From positions 1 through 32,205 of the forward strand of contig JAZDLQ010000107.1 of assembly GCA_043801855.1 (NCBI GenBank): a stretch of DNA of 32,205 nt, given 5' to 3'. Below the pieces are notes generated by a model. The model saw only the letters and a list, made by a program, of their open reading frames with translations, searched no databases and was not told the DNA's origin. The number at the start of each line of letters is the position of its first letter. The first letter of the stretch is position 1. Source of the DNA: CAYTWW01 sp043801855. Its GTDB lineage: Archaea; Nanobdellota; Nanobdellia; Woesearchaeales; GW2011-AR15. Below, one piece after another: positions 1-7,999 of this stretch. The position numbers were made by a program, and so were the translations under genes.

Positions 1-129
1 CCTGGTATTGTTTGTTTCATATTGCTTAATTAAGTAATATGAACTACTATTTATATCTTTCGTTTGTGTGTATTTTTTAGAGAATAAACAAGAAGAAGAA
101 GTATCGCCTATGGCTTAATTCAAGCAGAG

Positions 130-981
130 TTAGGGATTAATTCTTTTTAATGCCCTATAGAATTCAGGCGCATTCCTTTTCACAATAGGATGCACTCCTC
201 TTAGCGACTGCCACTCCAAAATACTTGCTGGCGGCATTTTGGAAAAAGCAATAAGCATCCTGTTAGGAATAATGAAATGAGCCGGCCGATTTGCAATTTT
301 AGCGTATTTATCACGCACAATAGAAAGAAGCCTTAGATTATTCAATTCATTATTGGTCAATTGCCCTGCACCTTTGATTTTTCTGTAATCAGGAGCGCTT
401 AATATATAATCTTTTTGCGTAAGAGAACTAAATGCTTTTTTTGCCTCGGCAAGCTTTTTTTGCAAGGCAAGTAATTCGATAAGCTTCTCTCTCAAATGCA
501 AAAGGTAATGTGCGTCTTTTGCAGCGTATTCAATCATCTCATTATCGAGAGGCCTTGTAGACCAGTCCGAGCGCTGGAATGTAGAATTTTTTGTTATCCC
601 CAAGTATTTTTCCATTAAATCAGAAAGCGAAATCTCACTCTCTCCAATTAGTTTAGCAGCAGTCTGCGTGTCAAATATATTTTTCGGGACAATGCCAAAG
701 TGCTTTTTTATGACTCTAAAATCAAAGCTTACATCATGGAATATTTTTTCAACTTTTTCGCTTTCAAAAAAAGCTTTCAGTGGCTCAAGGTTTTTTAATG
801 CGATTGCATCAACTACATAGGTATTATCTTTAACTGCTATTTGAACAAGTGAAAGATATACACCATAATGATAGATATTATTCTCGCATTCTATATCAAC
901 TCCTGCAACATCAGCGCTAGCGAGCTTTTTAGTAATATTTAGAAATTCAGGATAACTATCGATAAATTCAAAAAACACCAT
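130..981 (-). CDS. RNase D-like 3'-5' exonuclease with HRDC domain
   Basis: 283 aa. The N-terminal two thirds is a DEDDy 3'-5' exonuclease fold: exo I has D29 and E31 (GVDIE), exo II has D83 (FHDVSFD) and exo III has Y152 and D156 (YAAKDAHYL). Residues about 205-280 look like an HRDC nucleic-acid-binding domain. The family trims 3' ends of structured RNA such as tRNA precursors, so the substrate here is probably RNA in the cytosol; that is inferred from the family. RNase D is common in bacteria and unusual in archaea, so transfer is possible. It lies 18 bases after the parvulin gene on the same strand and may share its transcript. The first 129 bases of the window hold no gene I can see. Confidence 0.88.
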   Translation of the reverse strand: MVFFEFIDSYPEFLNITKKLASADVAGVDIECENNIYHYGVYLSLVQIAVKDNTYVVDAIALKNLEPLKAFFESEKVEKIFHDVSFDFRVIKKHFGIVPKNIFDTQTAAKLIGESEISLSDLMEKYLGITKNSTFQRSDWSTRPLDNEMIEYAAKDAHYLLHLREKLIELLALQKKLAEAKKAFSSLTQKDYILSAPDYRKIKGAGQLTNNELNNLRLLSIVRDKYAKIANRPAHFIIPNRMLIAFSKMPPASILEWQSLRGVHPIVKRNAPEFYRALKRINP

Positions 982-999
982 TTTAAATTACAAAATAAT

Positions 1000-1284
1000 T
1001 TAGCCTGAGGAGTCATTTACTTTGAGTATGTGCCATCCAAATTGAGTCTTGAATGGGGCAGAGACAGTTTCTTTTTTCATTGAGAATGCAACTTTCTCAA
1101 ATTCGCGAACCATCTGGCCGTGTGAAAACCAGCCAAGGCTTCCGCCTTTCTTGCCTGAAGGGCAGAGTGATTTTTCATGTGCAAGCTCTTCAAAGGATTT
1201 CCCTGCATTGACTAGCTCCAAGAGCTGCTTTGCTTCTGCTTCTGTTTTTACTAAAATGTGGGATGCATTTACTTTTGTTGACAT
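1000..1284 (-). CDS. Parvulin-type peptidyl-prolyl cis-trans isomerase
   Basis: 94 aa from the ATG at 1284. An in-frame codon 18 bases further upstream would add six residues not typical of the family. The whole protein is one parvulin (PpiC/Pin1-type) domain: ASHILVK near the N-terminus, the central GGSLGWFSHGQMVREFE block and the C-terminal TQFGWHILKV block are all recognisable. No signal peptide or membrane segment is present, so it should be a cytosolic single-domain isomerase like those known from some archaea. It probably forms an operon with the RNase D-like gene 18 bases downstream. Confidence 0.93.
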   Translation of the reverse strand: MSTKVNASHILVKTEAEAKQLLELVNAGKSFEELAHEKSLCPSGKKGGSLGWFSHGQMVREFEKVAFSMKKETVSAPFKTQFGWHILKVNDSSG

Positions 1285-1373
1285 AAAAAAATGATTAATC
1301 AAAAGAGTTTAAATGTTTTTTGAAAAAAACCCGTACTAATTCACCAAATACAACTTGGAACGAGTTCAAAATC

Positions 1374-1655
1374 TTATAATGCCCGTATAGATACATTTGA
1401 TAGCTTCAAATAAAGAAATGCAGCTAAAACCAATGACATTACTAAAAAAGCAATATCCGCATACTTAAGCGCCCTTATATTATCAGACTTCTTAAAATGC
1501 TTATATAATAAAAAAATTATTAGTCCAATAACTAAAGGAAATGATATTAATGTAGCAGCACCTGATATACTGGGGGATGTGATATAAAACGCGAGGACGC
1601 ATAGACCAAAATTAATAGCTGAGAGAATAGCAACTAATACTTTTTGCCCATCCAT
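1374..1655 (-). CDS. Small membrane protein, three predicted helices
   Basis: 93 aa, not recognised. Hydrophobic stretches at about 6-26, 33-52 and 66-86 suggest three membrane helices. A short basic segment (KHFKKSDNIRALK) between helices 2 and 3 probably faces the cytosol. No catalytic motif is visible. The gene stands alone, divergent from the CCA-adding enzyme gene. Confidence 0.6.
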   Translation of the reverse strand: MDGQKVLVAILSAINFGLCVLAFYITSPSISGAATLISFPLVIGLIIFLLYKHFKKSDNIRALKYADIAFLVMSLVLAAFLYLKLSNVSIRAL

Positions 1656-1730
1656 AATAAATTAATTTGCATTTAATTATATAAAAGTTGCTATAGCTGT
1701 AATTTAAAATGCAAATGCCACAAAGAAACT

Positions 1731-1738
1731 TTTTTATA
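1731..1738 (+). promoter_or_regulatory. TATA-like box for the CCA-adding enzyme gene
   Basis: TTTTTATA is centred about 27 bases before the ATG at 1763, the spacing expected for a leaderless archaeal transcript. This supports 1763 over the upstream in-frame ATG at 1709. Confidence 0.6.
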
Positions 1739-1762
1739 CACTACTCCAATAGCTTTCTTTGC

Positions 1763-3025
1763 ATGGACAAAAAATTTTCATTTCTTAAAGAAGTAAAAGA
1801 CAGGCTTAGGCCAGATGATAATGTTATCAATATATCAAATTCATTTTGCCAAAAGATAAATAAAAATCTTAAGAAACTAAAAATAAAGGCAATCTGCGCT
1901 CCTGGCGGCAGCGTTGCAAAATCAACATTCATTAAAGACGATTATGATATAGATATATTTGCAAAATTTGATTATTCATACAAGGATAAGGAAATATCAA
2001 GCCTGCTAAAAAAAGCTTTGAGTGGGATGAAAGGCCTAGAGATGCTCCATGGCTCACGCAACTATTTTCAGGTAATTACGGATTCTTTCACATTTGAAAT
2101 AGTGCCTGTGCTTGATATTAGTGACCCAAAAAAAGCAATGAATGTAACAGACATGAGCCCTTTGCATGTTGAGTGGGCCAAAAAAAGGCTAAAAAAAGAA
2201 ACTGCTGATGAGATAAGGCTCACCAAAGCCTTTTTCAAGTCGATTGGCGTTTACGGCGCTGAAAGCTACATAAACGGCTTTTCTGGCCATGTAACTGATA
2301 TATTGATTATATACTACGGCTCTTTTATTGAATTCTTAAAAAAAGCTAAGTTGTGGAAGCCAAAAGTAATCATTGACATATCTGGATATTATAAGAAAAA
2401 AGATGTTTTTTTTGAACTGAATAAGTCAAAGACACTAGGGCCGTTAATTGTTATTGACCCAATTTTGCCAAACAGGAATGCTGCAGCTGCATTAAGCCTG
2501 GAAAAATTACTATTGTTCCAGGAAAAGGCAGAATTGTTTTTACAAAAACCCTCACCTGATTTTTTTATAAAAAAGAAAATTACATTGGGATTGCTAAAAA
2601 AAGAGGCGGGAATAAATACTCTTATTATATTTAACGCAACAACAAATATTGGAAAAACAGATGTCCAAGGATGTAATGCCCTAAAAAGCTATGAGCACAT
2701 ATTATTATCTTTTAAGAGATATGGTTTTTCAGTTATTAATTCCGGTTGGGAATGGGACAAAACTAAAGAAGCCATAATTTGGCTTATAATAAAAAATGAA
2801 AAGCTAAGCAATACAATAGTTATTGACGGTCCACCTATAGAACTAAAAGAGCATTGCTTGTCTTTTAAGAAGAAATATAAGAATGCTTTTCTAAAAAAGG
2901 GCAAGCTCTATGCAAAAGTAAAAAGAGAATATGCTAAGTCGCTTTTACTTGCAAGGGCGCTTGTTAAAGACAATTACCTAAAAACAAAATTGCTAAGCAT
3001 TAGGTTAATAGAAACTTTTAAATAA
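1763..3025 (+). CDS. cca: CCA-adding enzyme (tRNA nucleotidyltransferase, archaeal class I)
   Basis: 420 aa. It adds or repairs the CCA end of tRNAs. This is needed here because neither tRNA gene in the window encodes CCA. The nucleotidyltransferase signature is clear: GGSVAKST at about 48-55, then D62 and D64 (DYDIDIF), with a further acidic strand (FEIVPVLDI) near residue 110. The middle domain (TKAFFKSIGVYGAESYINGFSGH) is typical of the archaeal enzyme. The start at 1763 is chosen over 1709 because the upstream extension (MQMPQRNFF...) overlaps the TATA-like box. Confidence 0.95.
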   Translation: MDKKFSFLKEVKDRLRPDDNVINISNSFCQKINKNLKKLKIKAICAPGGSVAKSTFIKDDYDIDIFAKFDYSYKDKEISSLLKKALSGMKGLEMLHGSRNYFQVITDSFTFEIVPVLDISDPKKAMNVTDMSPLHVEWAKKRLKKETADEIRLTKAFFKSIGVYGAESYINGFSGHVTDILIIYYGSFIEFLKKAKLWKPKVIIDISGYYKKKDVFFELNKSKTLGPLIVIDPILPNRNAAAALSLEKLLLFQEKAELFLQKPSPDFFIKKKITLGLLKKEAGINTLIIFNATTNIGKTDVQGCNALKSYEHILLSFKRYGFSVINSGWEWDKTKEAIIWLIIKNEKLSNTIVIDGPPIELKEHCLSFKKKYKNAFLKKGKLYAKVKREYAKSLLLARALVKDNYLKTKLLSIRLIETFK

Positions 3026-3049
3026 TTTCATTGTGAATAATAATACCTG

Positions 3050-3790
3050 ATGCAAAAAAAAGAGGCTGTTCTGCTTGCTCTTGGAGGAGCGCTTATTATT
3101 ATTTGGATAATTGGTTTTTTAGCGGTTTTAAACGGAAAAGCACTGTGGCAAAATACACAAATCAAAAGCGAAACAGCTAATAAGATTAGCGATGAAATTA
3201 TTGATTGCATAAAGAAAACGACATATGATGGGCTAAATATCCTAGGCAAACAGGGAAGAATATACCCTCCTTTATACATGGAAACTAATGATACTAAAAT
3301 TGCATATTTATATTATGAAGGTACTTCTTTTGTTCCGCAAAACATGAACGTGATAAGCCAGGAATTGACAAGACATGTTAATGAAAACCTGCCATATTGT
3401 ATAGATATTATCAAAGAAAAATATTATGAAGATGAAAACATTACATTCTCTTATGCAGATAAAATATATGCTTTTGTGTCAGTTGATGACCAGTACGTGT
3501 TTGTAAACATGAAATATCCTATTATATTACAAAAAGAAGGAAGAGAAGAAACAATAGCAGATTTTGAAGCAGTTATAAGCTTCAAGCTTTTCAAGGCGTT
3601 TGATCTTGCCAGAGAAATTGTAAAAAGAACGCAGAATGACCCAAAATGGATAGATTTAGAAATATTATCAAACGAAGAGCTTATTGTAAGATTAGAAAAA
3701 ATAAATGAGAATACATTAATTTATACTATAACAACTCCGCTTGGCCTGGATGCAAAGCCTTTCACATATAGGTTTGCAGTAAAATATTAA
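3050..3790 (+). CDS. Membrane-anchored protein of unknown function
   Basis: 246 aa. There is one N-terminal membrane helix (about 6-27) followed by a soluble domain of roughly 215 residues that is probably outside the cell. I recognise no family. Two Cys (about 53 and 116) could form a disulfide. The gene begins 24 bases after the CCA-adding enzyme gene on the same strand and may be co-transcribed. Confidence 0.7.
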   Translation: MQKKEAVLLALGGALIIIWIIGFLAVLNGKALWQNTQIKSETANKISDEIIDCIKKTTYDGLNILGKQGRIYPPLYMETNDTKIAYLYYEGTSFVPQNMNVISQELTRHVNENLPYCIDIIKEKYYEDENITFSYADKIYAFVSVDDQYVFVNMKYPIILQKEGREETIADFEAVISFKLFKAFDLAREIVKRTQNDPKWIDLEILSNEELIVRLEKINENTLIYTITTPLGLDAKPFTYRFAVKY

Positions 3791-3832
3791 AAAGCAATTA
3801 AAACTTAATCTTAGTCGTTTTCATTCAAAACC

Positions 3833-3840
3833 TTTATATA
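3833..3840 (+). promoter_or_regulatory. TATA box for tRNA-Ile
   Basis: TTTATATA lies about 31 bases before the mature 5' end of the tRNA, as expected for a strong archaeal promoter giving a short 5' leader. Confidence 0.75.
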
Positions 3841-3867
3841 CAAAATACCTTTTCATGAGACGTATTT

Positions 3868-3971
3868 GGGCCCATAGCTCAGCTCGGTTAGAGCGCTGGT
3901 CTTATATGACCGCTACTGGCAACAATTTCTAGGAGAACCAGTGGTCCCGCGTTCAAATCGCGGTGGGCCCA
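3868..3971 (+). tRNA. tRNA-Ile(UAU) with intron
   Basis: Acceptor arms GGGCCCA (3868-3874) and TGGGCCC (3964-3970) pair fully, with discriminator A3971 and no encoded CCA. D arm is GCTC/GAGC. The anticodon stem is CTGGT (3896-3900) with ACCAG (3937-3941). T arm is CCGCG/CGCGG with loop TTCAAAT. Removing a 29-base intron leaves loop CTTATAA, so the anticodon is TAT (reads AUA). The body resembles archaeal tRNA-Ile. Most archaea read AUA with a CAU tRNA modified with agmatidine, so an encoded UAU anticodon is notable. Confidence 0.93.
3907..3935 (+). other. tRNA-Ile intron with bulge-helix-bulge motif
   Basis: 29 bases between tRNA positions 37 and 38. The central 4-bp helix is CTTA (3901-3904) with TAGG (3930-3933, one G-T pair). 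The three-base bulges are TAT (3905-3907) and AGA (3934-3936), each cut between its second and third base. This is the archaeal splicing endonuclease substrate. The inner helix is short (GA with TC). Confidence 0.85.
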
Positions 3972-4008
3972 TTATTTTTCATGTATACTTAATCTAAATG
4001 CAGATACT

Positions 4009-4080
4009 CGATTTGAACATGCGGTCACTAATCGTTCCCGCACGGTTCGGTTACCACCTCACCGAATCGCGGTGGGCCCA
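4009..4080. ncRNA. Structured element T1 downstream of tRNA-Ile
   Basis: 72 bases, homologous to 9220-9291 at the tRNA-Leu locus. Read on the minus strand: outer stem P0 is CGATT with AATCG. Hairpin P2 (4043-4064) has stem CGGT/ACCG, tandem GA/GA, stem GGT/ACC and loop GGTA. Hairpin P1 (4021-4041) has stem GCGG/CCGC, tandem GA/GA, stem AC/GT and loop GATTA. The P0 arms are the inverted and direct copies of the tRNA-Ile T-stem region. All three stems differ from the Leu copy by paired changes. On the tRNA strand a GTATACTT box lies about 25 bases before it and a T-run follows it. The transcribed strand is not known; it could also be a DNA structure. Confidence 0.6.
4065..4080 (+). repeat. Copy of the last 16 bases of tRNA-Ile
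   Basis: AATCGCGGTGGGCCCA is identical to tRNA-Ile bases 3956-3971 (the last three T-loop bases through the discriminator). It is followed by a T-rich run like the one after the tRNA. The matching copy at tRNA-Leu is also exactly 16 bases. Confidence 0.9.
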
Positions 4081-4180
4081 CTTTATTTTTTATTGTTATT
4101 TCTGTTAATCGGAGGGCTTTATGCTCTTCTTATTGTTTTGCCCCGAGGACTTCATTGAAGCGCTCATCGTTGTGGGCCCA
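4081..4180. repeat. Second element (T2) and third copy of the tRNA-Ile 3' end
   Basis: Bases 4165-4180 match 13 of the last 16 bases of tRNA-Ile and are again followed by a T-rich run. Read on the minus strand, the preceding segment starts with GAG and CTC enclosing an inner stem CTTC/GAAG with loop AAT, then a G-rich arm GGGGC that pairs with GCCCT near 4111-4119. The corresponding Leu segment (9153-9219) also has a GAG...CTC hairpin and then a second hairpin, but its sequence similarity is weak. Confidence 0.5.
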
Positions 4181-4210
4181 TTTTATTTTTTATGAATCTT
4201 TTATATTAAT

Positions 4211-4765
4211 CTAATTGCAAAGTATGAATTTAATCATGTCGATTAAATAAATCAATGCTAGGGATGCCATTATATTGATCAGATAAAAATGCAATTTAGT
4301 GATATATAATCTTTGGTAAAAAATAAATTGCAGCGAAAAATTTAGAAAATATTTAAGAAATACTATTACTATACCTGCTGTTGCAAATGGCAAAAATCTA
4401 AAAAAAGGAACTATTAAAAAAACTGCTATATCCCTAAGATGGCCGATAAAATGCCTTTCTTCAAAAAATCCAAAAACAAATCGGTTAAAGTCTGCGATAA
4501 CTAGAATTACAAGGCTATATATTGGGTTGTAAAAATATGCTGCGCAAAACCCAAAAACAAAACATAAATCTACAGGAACAAATCTGAATTTTACTTTAAG
4601 TATGCTCTTTGCAAAGTCTAGCAACGTAAATATTATTACAACTAGTAATTCCTTTTTTATTAGGTAAAGAGCAACTAATATCAGTAAAACTATCATTAGA
4701 TGTCTGTAATGGGAAAAATCTAATTGAACTTTCGTACGTTTTTTGGTATAAATACTCTCTTCCAT
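4211..4765 (-). CDS. Multi-pass membrane protein of unknown function
   Basis: 184 aa with five or six predicted membrane helices (about 23-58, 63-80, 82-100, 108-140 and 155-180) and a short basic N-terminus (KKRTK). The loop FGFFEERHFIGHLRD, with charged and His residues between helices, is the most distinctive part. I recognise no family. Confidence 0.65.
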   Translation of the reverse strand: MEESIYTKKRTKVQLDFSHYRHLMIVLLILVALYLIKKELLVVIIFTLLDFAKSILKVKFRFVPVDLCFVFGFCAAYFYNPIYSLVILVIADFNRFVFGFFEERHFIGHLRDIAVFLIVPFFRFLPFATAGIVIVFLKYFLNFSLQFIFYQRLYITKLHFYLINIMASLALIYLIDMIKFILCN

Positions 4766-5064
4766 CTTGAAATTATCTCAAAATTAGAAGTTTATAGTAT
4801 ATCTATATAAAAAATTTATTATTTTTAAGGAGTAAATATTACTTCATCATACTATTTTTTACTAATTAGATTTTATAATTTCTTTAGAGGAATTCTCATA
4901 GAAGAACTTTGTAAAAATTATTTTTTCATCAAAGCTACATTCAATGTCTCGTCGATATGCAAAGTTATCTTTACTCAAAGCGCGAAAATTGCGCTTTTCC
5001 TAATAGCAAAGGAATTTATCCATTTGCTATATTAGAAGTTTGCAGTTTTTTTGCAAACTTCTCT
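4766..5064. other. Gene-free stretch with three tandem hairpins
   Basis: Three consecutive inverted repeats sit after the stop of the radical SAM gene. They are AAAGCGC/GCGCTTT (4977-4997, loop 7), ATAGCAAA/TTTGCTAT (5003-5030, loop 12) and AGAAGTTTGCA/TGCAAACTTCT (5034-5062, loop 7). Bases 4766-4976 are AT-rich, and I see nothing else in them apart from the upstream region of the minus-strand membrane protein gene. Confidence 0.7.
5034..5062 (-). terminator. Strong hairpin after the radical SAM gene
   Basis: A perfect 11-bp stem with a loop that reads AAAAAAC on the minus strand, starting three bases past the stop codon. It could protect or form the 3' end of the radical SAM mRNA. Archaeal termination usually depends on T-runs, so its role is inferred. 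Confidence 0.55.
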
Positions 5065-6765
5065 TTATGGCATGACCCAGCTGAGAAGCGTTGCTTTTTT
5101 ATCACTTGGATAATATGCATAGCTATTTTTTACATACAATGTTTTTGGCTCAATTGAAAACCCATTATTTAACCTATTTTCTTCAGCAAATATATTTTTC
5201 AAAATATAAGTGCCTGCAATTGGCGCAAAAATTCTTGTATATATTCCAAATTCAGAATATAATGAATTCAAGATACATGAAAGCATTTCTTTCATCTTAG
5301 AATTTTTAGAATAATATTTTTTCATTGCCCAAATTACTCCAGATAGATTACCTGATAATGAAGATGATTCGTTAAGTATTCTTTGCCTTAACCTGGTTTC
5401 AGGATGGTTTTTGTATTTTTTATATCCCTTAAGTCTTGTTCTTATCATTCTTGCAAGGCTTGGGCCGTTTACAATAAAATCCTTCATAAATGCATCAGTC
5501 AGAATCTTTGTTTCATCTTGATTTTTTATATTATCATGCCTGTAATTAAATCTGTATTGACCATGAGTATCAGGTATTGGGCACTCTTCTTCATTATACA
5601 GCTTCTTCAAATCTGCATATTGCCTATGTAATGGTGTTCCCGGAAGGGCAGTATACAGCATAAACTGGTGAAAATCTGTCCTGTGGCTGACAGCCCAGTC
5701 AACAGCAGAATTTATGTTTGTTGGCGCATGCTCTTCAAGCCCGACTATACTTGAGCCAAGTGTCATAATTCCATTATCCTGAAGTTCTTTTACTAAATCT
5801 TTAGTATTAATTCCGCCTATTTTTGAATAGTCACTTTTTTCGCCCTCAAGACCAATCCATATAAAAGAAATTCCAAGGCTAACAAGCTCATCCATTGAAT
5901 AATTATTAATTGCATTTGCAGAGCTAAAAACACCTAATGAATAGCTTTTATTATTTTTTTTAAGCAGGAATAGAAGTTCCATTACTCTTTTTTTATGCAA
6001 AAGAAAATTTTCATCCATTATAAAAAAAGATTTTGTTCCAAGCTTATGCTCAATTTTTTCCATCAATGTATAAATTTCTTTTCCCGTTTCATAAAATACA
6101 ATGCAATTTCCTTTTCCGCCAAATGTTGCTGAAGTCATGCAAAAATTGCAGCCCATGGGACAGCCAAGTGTAGGAACGATGAATGCTGATTTATCTTTTG
6201 GAGTATCATTAATGTTAATGCCAAGGACGCGTGTTCCAAATGTTGCTTCAACAACAGGGTGCCGAATTTTTTCTTCTGCGCCAAGGCCAAGGTATTTCCT
6301 AAACCAGGATAAGCCATCTCCTTTTACTATAAAATCCGCATCAATTCTTTTGTCAAGTCCTTCCATATTAGCAATAGTTCCTCCAATTACAATTTTAGCG
6401 TTAGGAAGATATTTTCTTACTAATTCGCACATTTTTTTTACTTTGAAAATATTTACTGTAATTGAGCCAATGCCAACAATGTCATAATTATTTGTCTTGA
6501 TCTCATGAATAAAACGGTTTAATGTAGGAAAATCAAGTATTGTGCATGGCGCATCAATATTTGCAGCAATAAGCCTAAGCCCCACTGACGGATGAAACAC
6601 CCTAAGTGAAAAAGGGCCCTGAACTCTTGTTACCTGATTATGATATAATTCCATAGGATTATTTTTTCTGCTTCCATATTCATCATCAACTGCATAAGGC
6701 CCAAAGACACTTGACAATAATATGTTTGGTTTTCTATCTTCAGATTTAATTTCTCTTGATTCCAT
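5065..6765 (-). CDS. B12-binding-type radical SAM enzyme, substrate unknown
   Basis: 566 aa from the ATG at 6765; a TATA-like sequence around 6787-6796 lies about 27 bases upstream, supporting this leaderless start over an in-frame TTG at 6771. Residues about 15-180 resemble a cobalamin-binding Rossmann domain (DIVGIGSITVN, KIVIGGTIANMEG), though no DxHxxG motif is evident. The radical SAM core follows, with C202, C206 and C209 (GCPMGCNFC) binding the 4Fe-4S cluster and later blocks FFIMDENFLLHKKR and FIWIGLEGEKSDYSKIGG. The last 170 residues are family-specific. Such enzymes modify lipids, RNA or proteins; neighbours give no hint of the substrate. Confidence 0.85.
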   Translation of the reverse strand: MESREIKSEDRKPNILLSSVFGPYAVDDEYGSRKNNPMELYHNQVTRVQGPFSLRVFHPSVGLRLIAANIDAPCTILDFPTLNRFIHEIKTNNYDIVGIGSITVNIFKVKKMCELVRKYLPNAKIVIGGTIANMEGLDKRIDADFIVKGDGLSWFRKYLGLGAEEKIRHPVVEATFGTRVLGININDTPKDKSAFIVPTLGCPMGCNFCMTSATFGGKGNCIVFYETGKEIYTLMEKIEHKLGTKSFFIMDENFLLHKKRVMELLFLLKKNNKSYSLGVFSSANAINNYSMDELVSLGISFIWIGLEGEKSDYSKIGGINTKDLVKELQDNGIMTLGSSIVGLEEHAPTNINSAVDWAVSHRTDFHQFMLYTALPGTPLHRQYADLKKLYNEEECPIPDTHGQYRFNYRHDNIKNQDETKILTDAFMKDFIVNGPSLARMIRTRLKGYKKYKNHPETRLRQRILNESSSLSGNLSGVIWAMKKYYSKNSKMKEMLSCILNSLYSEFGIYTRIFAPIAGTYILKNIFAEENRLNNGFSIEPKTLYVKNSYAYYPSDKKATLLSWVMP

Positions 6766-6836
6766 AATCAAGCTTATTTTTCAGGCGGTTTATAAATAAA
6801 TGTAAAGAATATGTAAAGGGTAAAATAGTTATTTTA

Positions 6837-7925
6837 TCATTGCTTTATGCTGTTTAAGTAAATAATTCCTAATTCAGATAAACTTATCGGCCTTGTTCTT
6901 CCTGATTTTTTTATATTAATCAGACCTGTTCCGGAAAGCCGATTAAGCCGCTCATCTGTTGTTACCCTTGTAATATTGAATTGTCTTGTTATGTCTTTTT
7001 TGATGCAGTTTGGATTTGATTTTATGTAGTTTAAGATTATAAGGTTAAACCTGTCATGTATAATTTTTGATAAGTCTATCTTTTTTTTGAGATGATATTG
7101 CGCTGCAGTGTAGGCAAGTATTACAAAGAGTATAGCAAATCCTGTCGCTGTAATGAAGCTTAAATTTTCATTGTAGTAATTAGTATTCAGTAATGCGACA
7201 AAAATCAAGTCGATAAAACTTGCGAAGAATATCCCTGTAACTACTCTAAGAGTAGGTCTTGCTTCCTTGTTTTTTATAAGGATCATAAATATCCAGAAAC
7301 TAACAAGAAGAAGGATTATATTCATGAATGGAGGCATGGTATCAATCAGATTTAAAGCAAAACTTGTAGCTGTTGCACTTGCAAATATTTTTGAGAGCAG
7401 CGGATGCACAAAGAGCATGTCAAATGAAAAAATGAATATTGCAGCCAAAATAAGGAATGCAAGCTGCCGCCTGAATGTCAGCTTGATTTCATAAGACTTA
7501 ACAGCTTTTACTATCAGGAAGATTCCCATCAAGTAAACTATTCCTCTCATTAAGCCCATAAAAAAAGAGATGTATGATGCAGCATTGCTAAAAGCAAGCG
7601 CACCTGCGCTTGTCTTATTGATTGCCATTATATTAATTACAATCCAGCATACCTGACACAAAAATATCAAAAGCAATATAGCTGAGACAAAACCAAAAAG
7701 CTTTCCTTCCAGGGTTTTTAAAAAGTTTGCATTCTTGAATTTGACAAAAGCTGTTATTATCAGAATTAAGACGTATATAATAATGTAGAAATACAAGACA
7801 AGCCACATCTCATGCTGCAGGTTTAACAGGCTCAGTATGATTATCCCTAGCACAAGCAGCGAAAAAGAAATCCATGCAATAAAAGGGATGCTCTTTCTAA
7901 AGCGTTGCCCATAAACTCCATCCAT
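6837..7925 (-). CDS. Membrane protein with C-terminal winged-helix domain
   Basis: 362 aa. About eight membrane helices fill residues 12-275. A soluble C-terminus (about 285-362) reads as a MarR/ArsR-like winged helix: helix-turn-helix (CIKKDITRQFNITRVTTDERLNRLSGTGL), then a wing (INIKKSGRTRPISLSELG). This suggests a one-component sensor that binds DNA while held in the membrane, or a membrane protein with a winged helix used for protein contacts. No cognate target is visible. It lies between the radical SAM and lipoprotein genes on the same strand, with clear gaps. Confidence 0.72.
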   Translation of the reverse strand: MDGVYGQRFRKSIPFIAWISFSLLVLGIIILSLLNLQHEMWLVLYFYIIIYVLILIITAFVKFKNANFLKTLEGKLFGFVSAILLLIFLCQVCWIVINIMAINKTSAGALAFSNAASYISFFMGLMRGIVYLMGIFLIVKAVKSYEIKLTFRRQLAFLILAAIFIFSFDMLFVHPLLSKIFASATATSFALNLIDTMPPFMNIILLLVSFWIFMILIKNKEARPTLRVVTGIFFASFIDLIFVALLNTNYYNENLSFITATGFAILFVILAYTAAQYHLKKKIDLSKIIHDRFNLIILNYIKSNPNCIKKDITRQFNITRVTTDERLNRLSGTGLINIKKSGRTRPISLSELGIIYLNSIKQ

Positions 7926-7999
7926 CCAATATAAGACATTACTTTTGTTTATATTAGTTTAGGTTCAACAAGAAAAAGAATATAAAAAAAATAAAAAAT

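Noticed and set aside
3956..4180. CRISPR-like array of tRNA-end repeats
   Set aside because: Only three repeats, the outer ones diverged, and the segment between is homologous at two loci rather than unique. No cas gene is in the window.
4957..5300. Two plus-strand frames over the hairpins and the end of the radical SAM gene
   Set aside because: They overlap the inverted repeats and the antisense of a clear gene and look like nothing known.
6766..6771. TTG start for the radical SAM gene
   Set aside because: The ATG at 6765 has a TATA-like box at leaderless distance.
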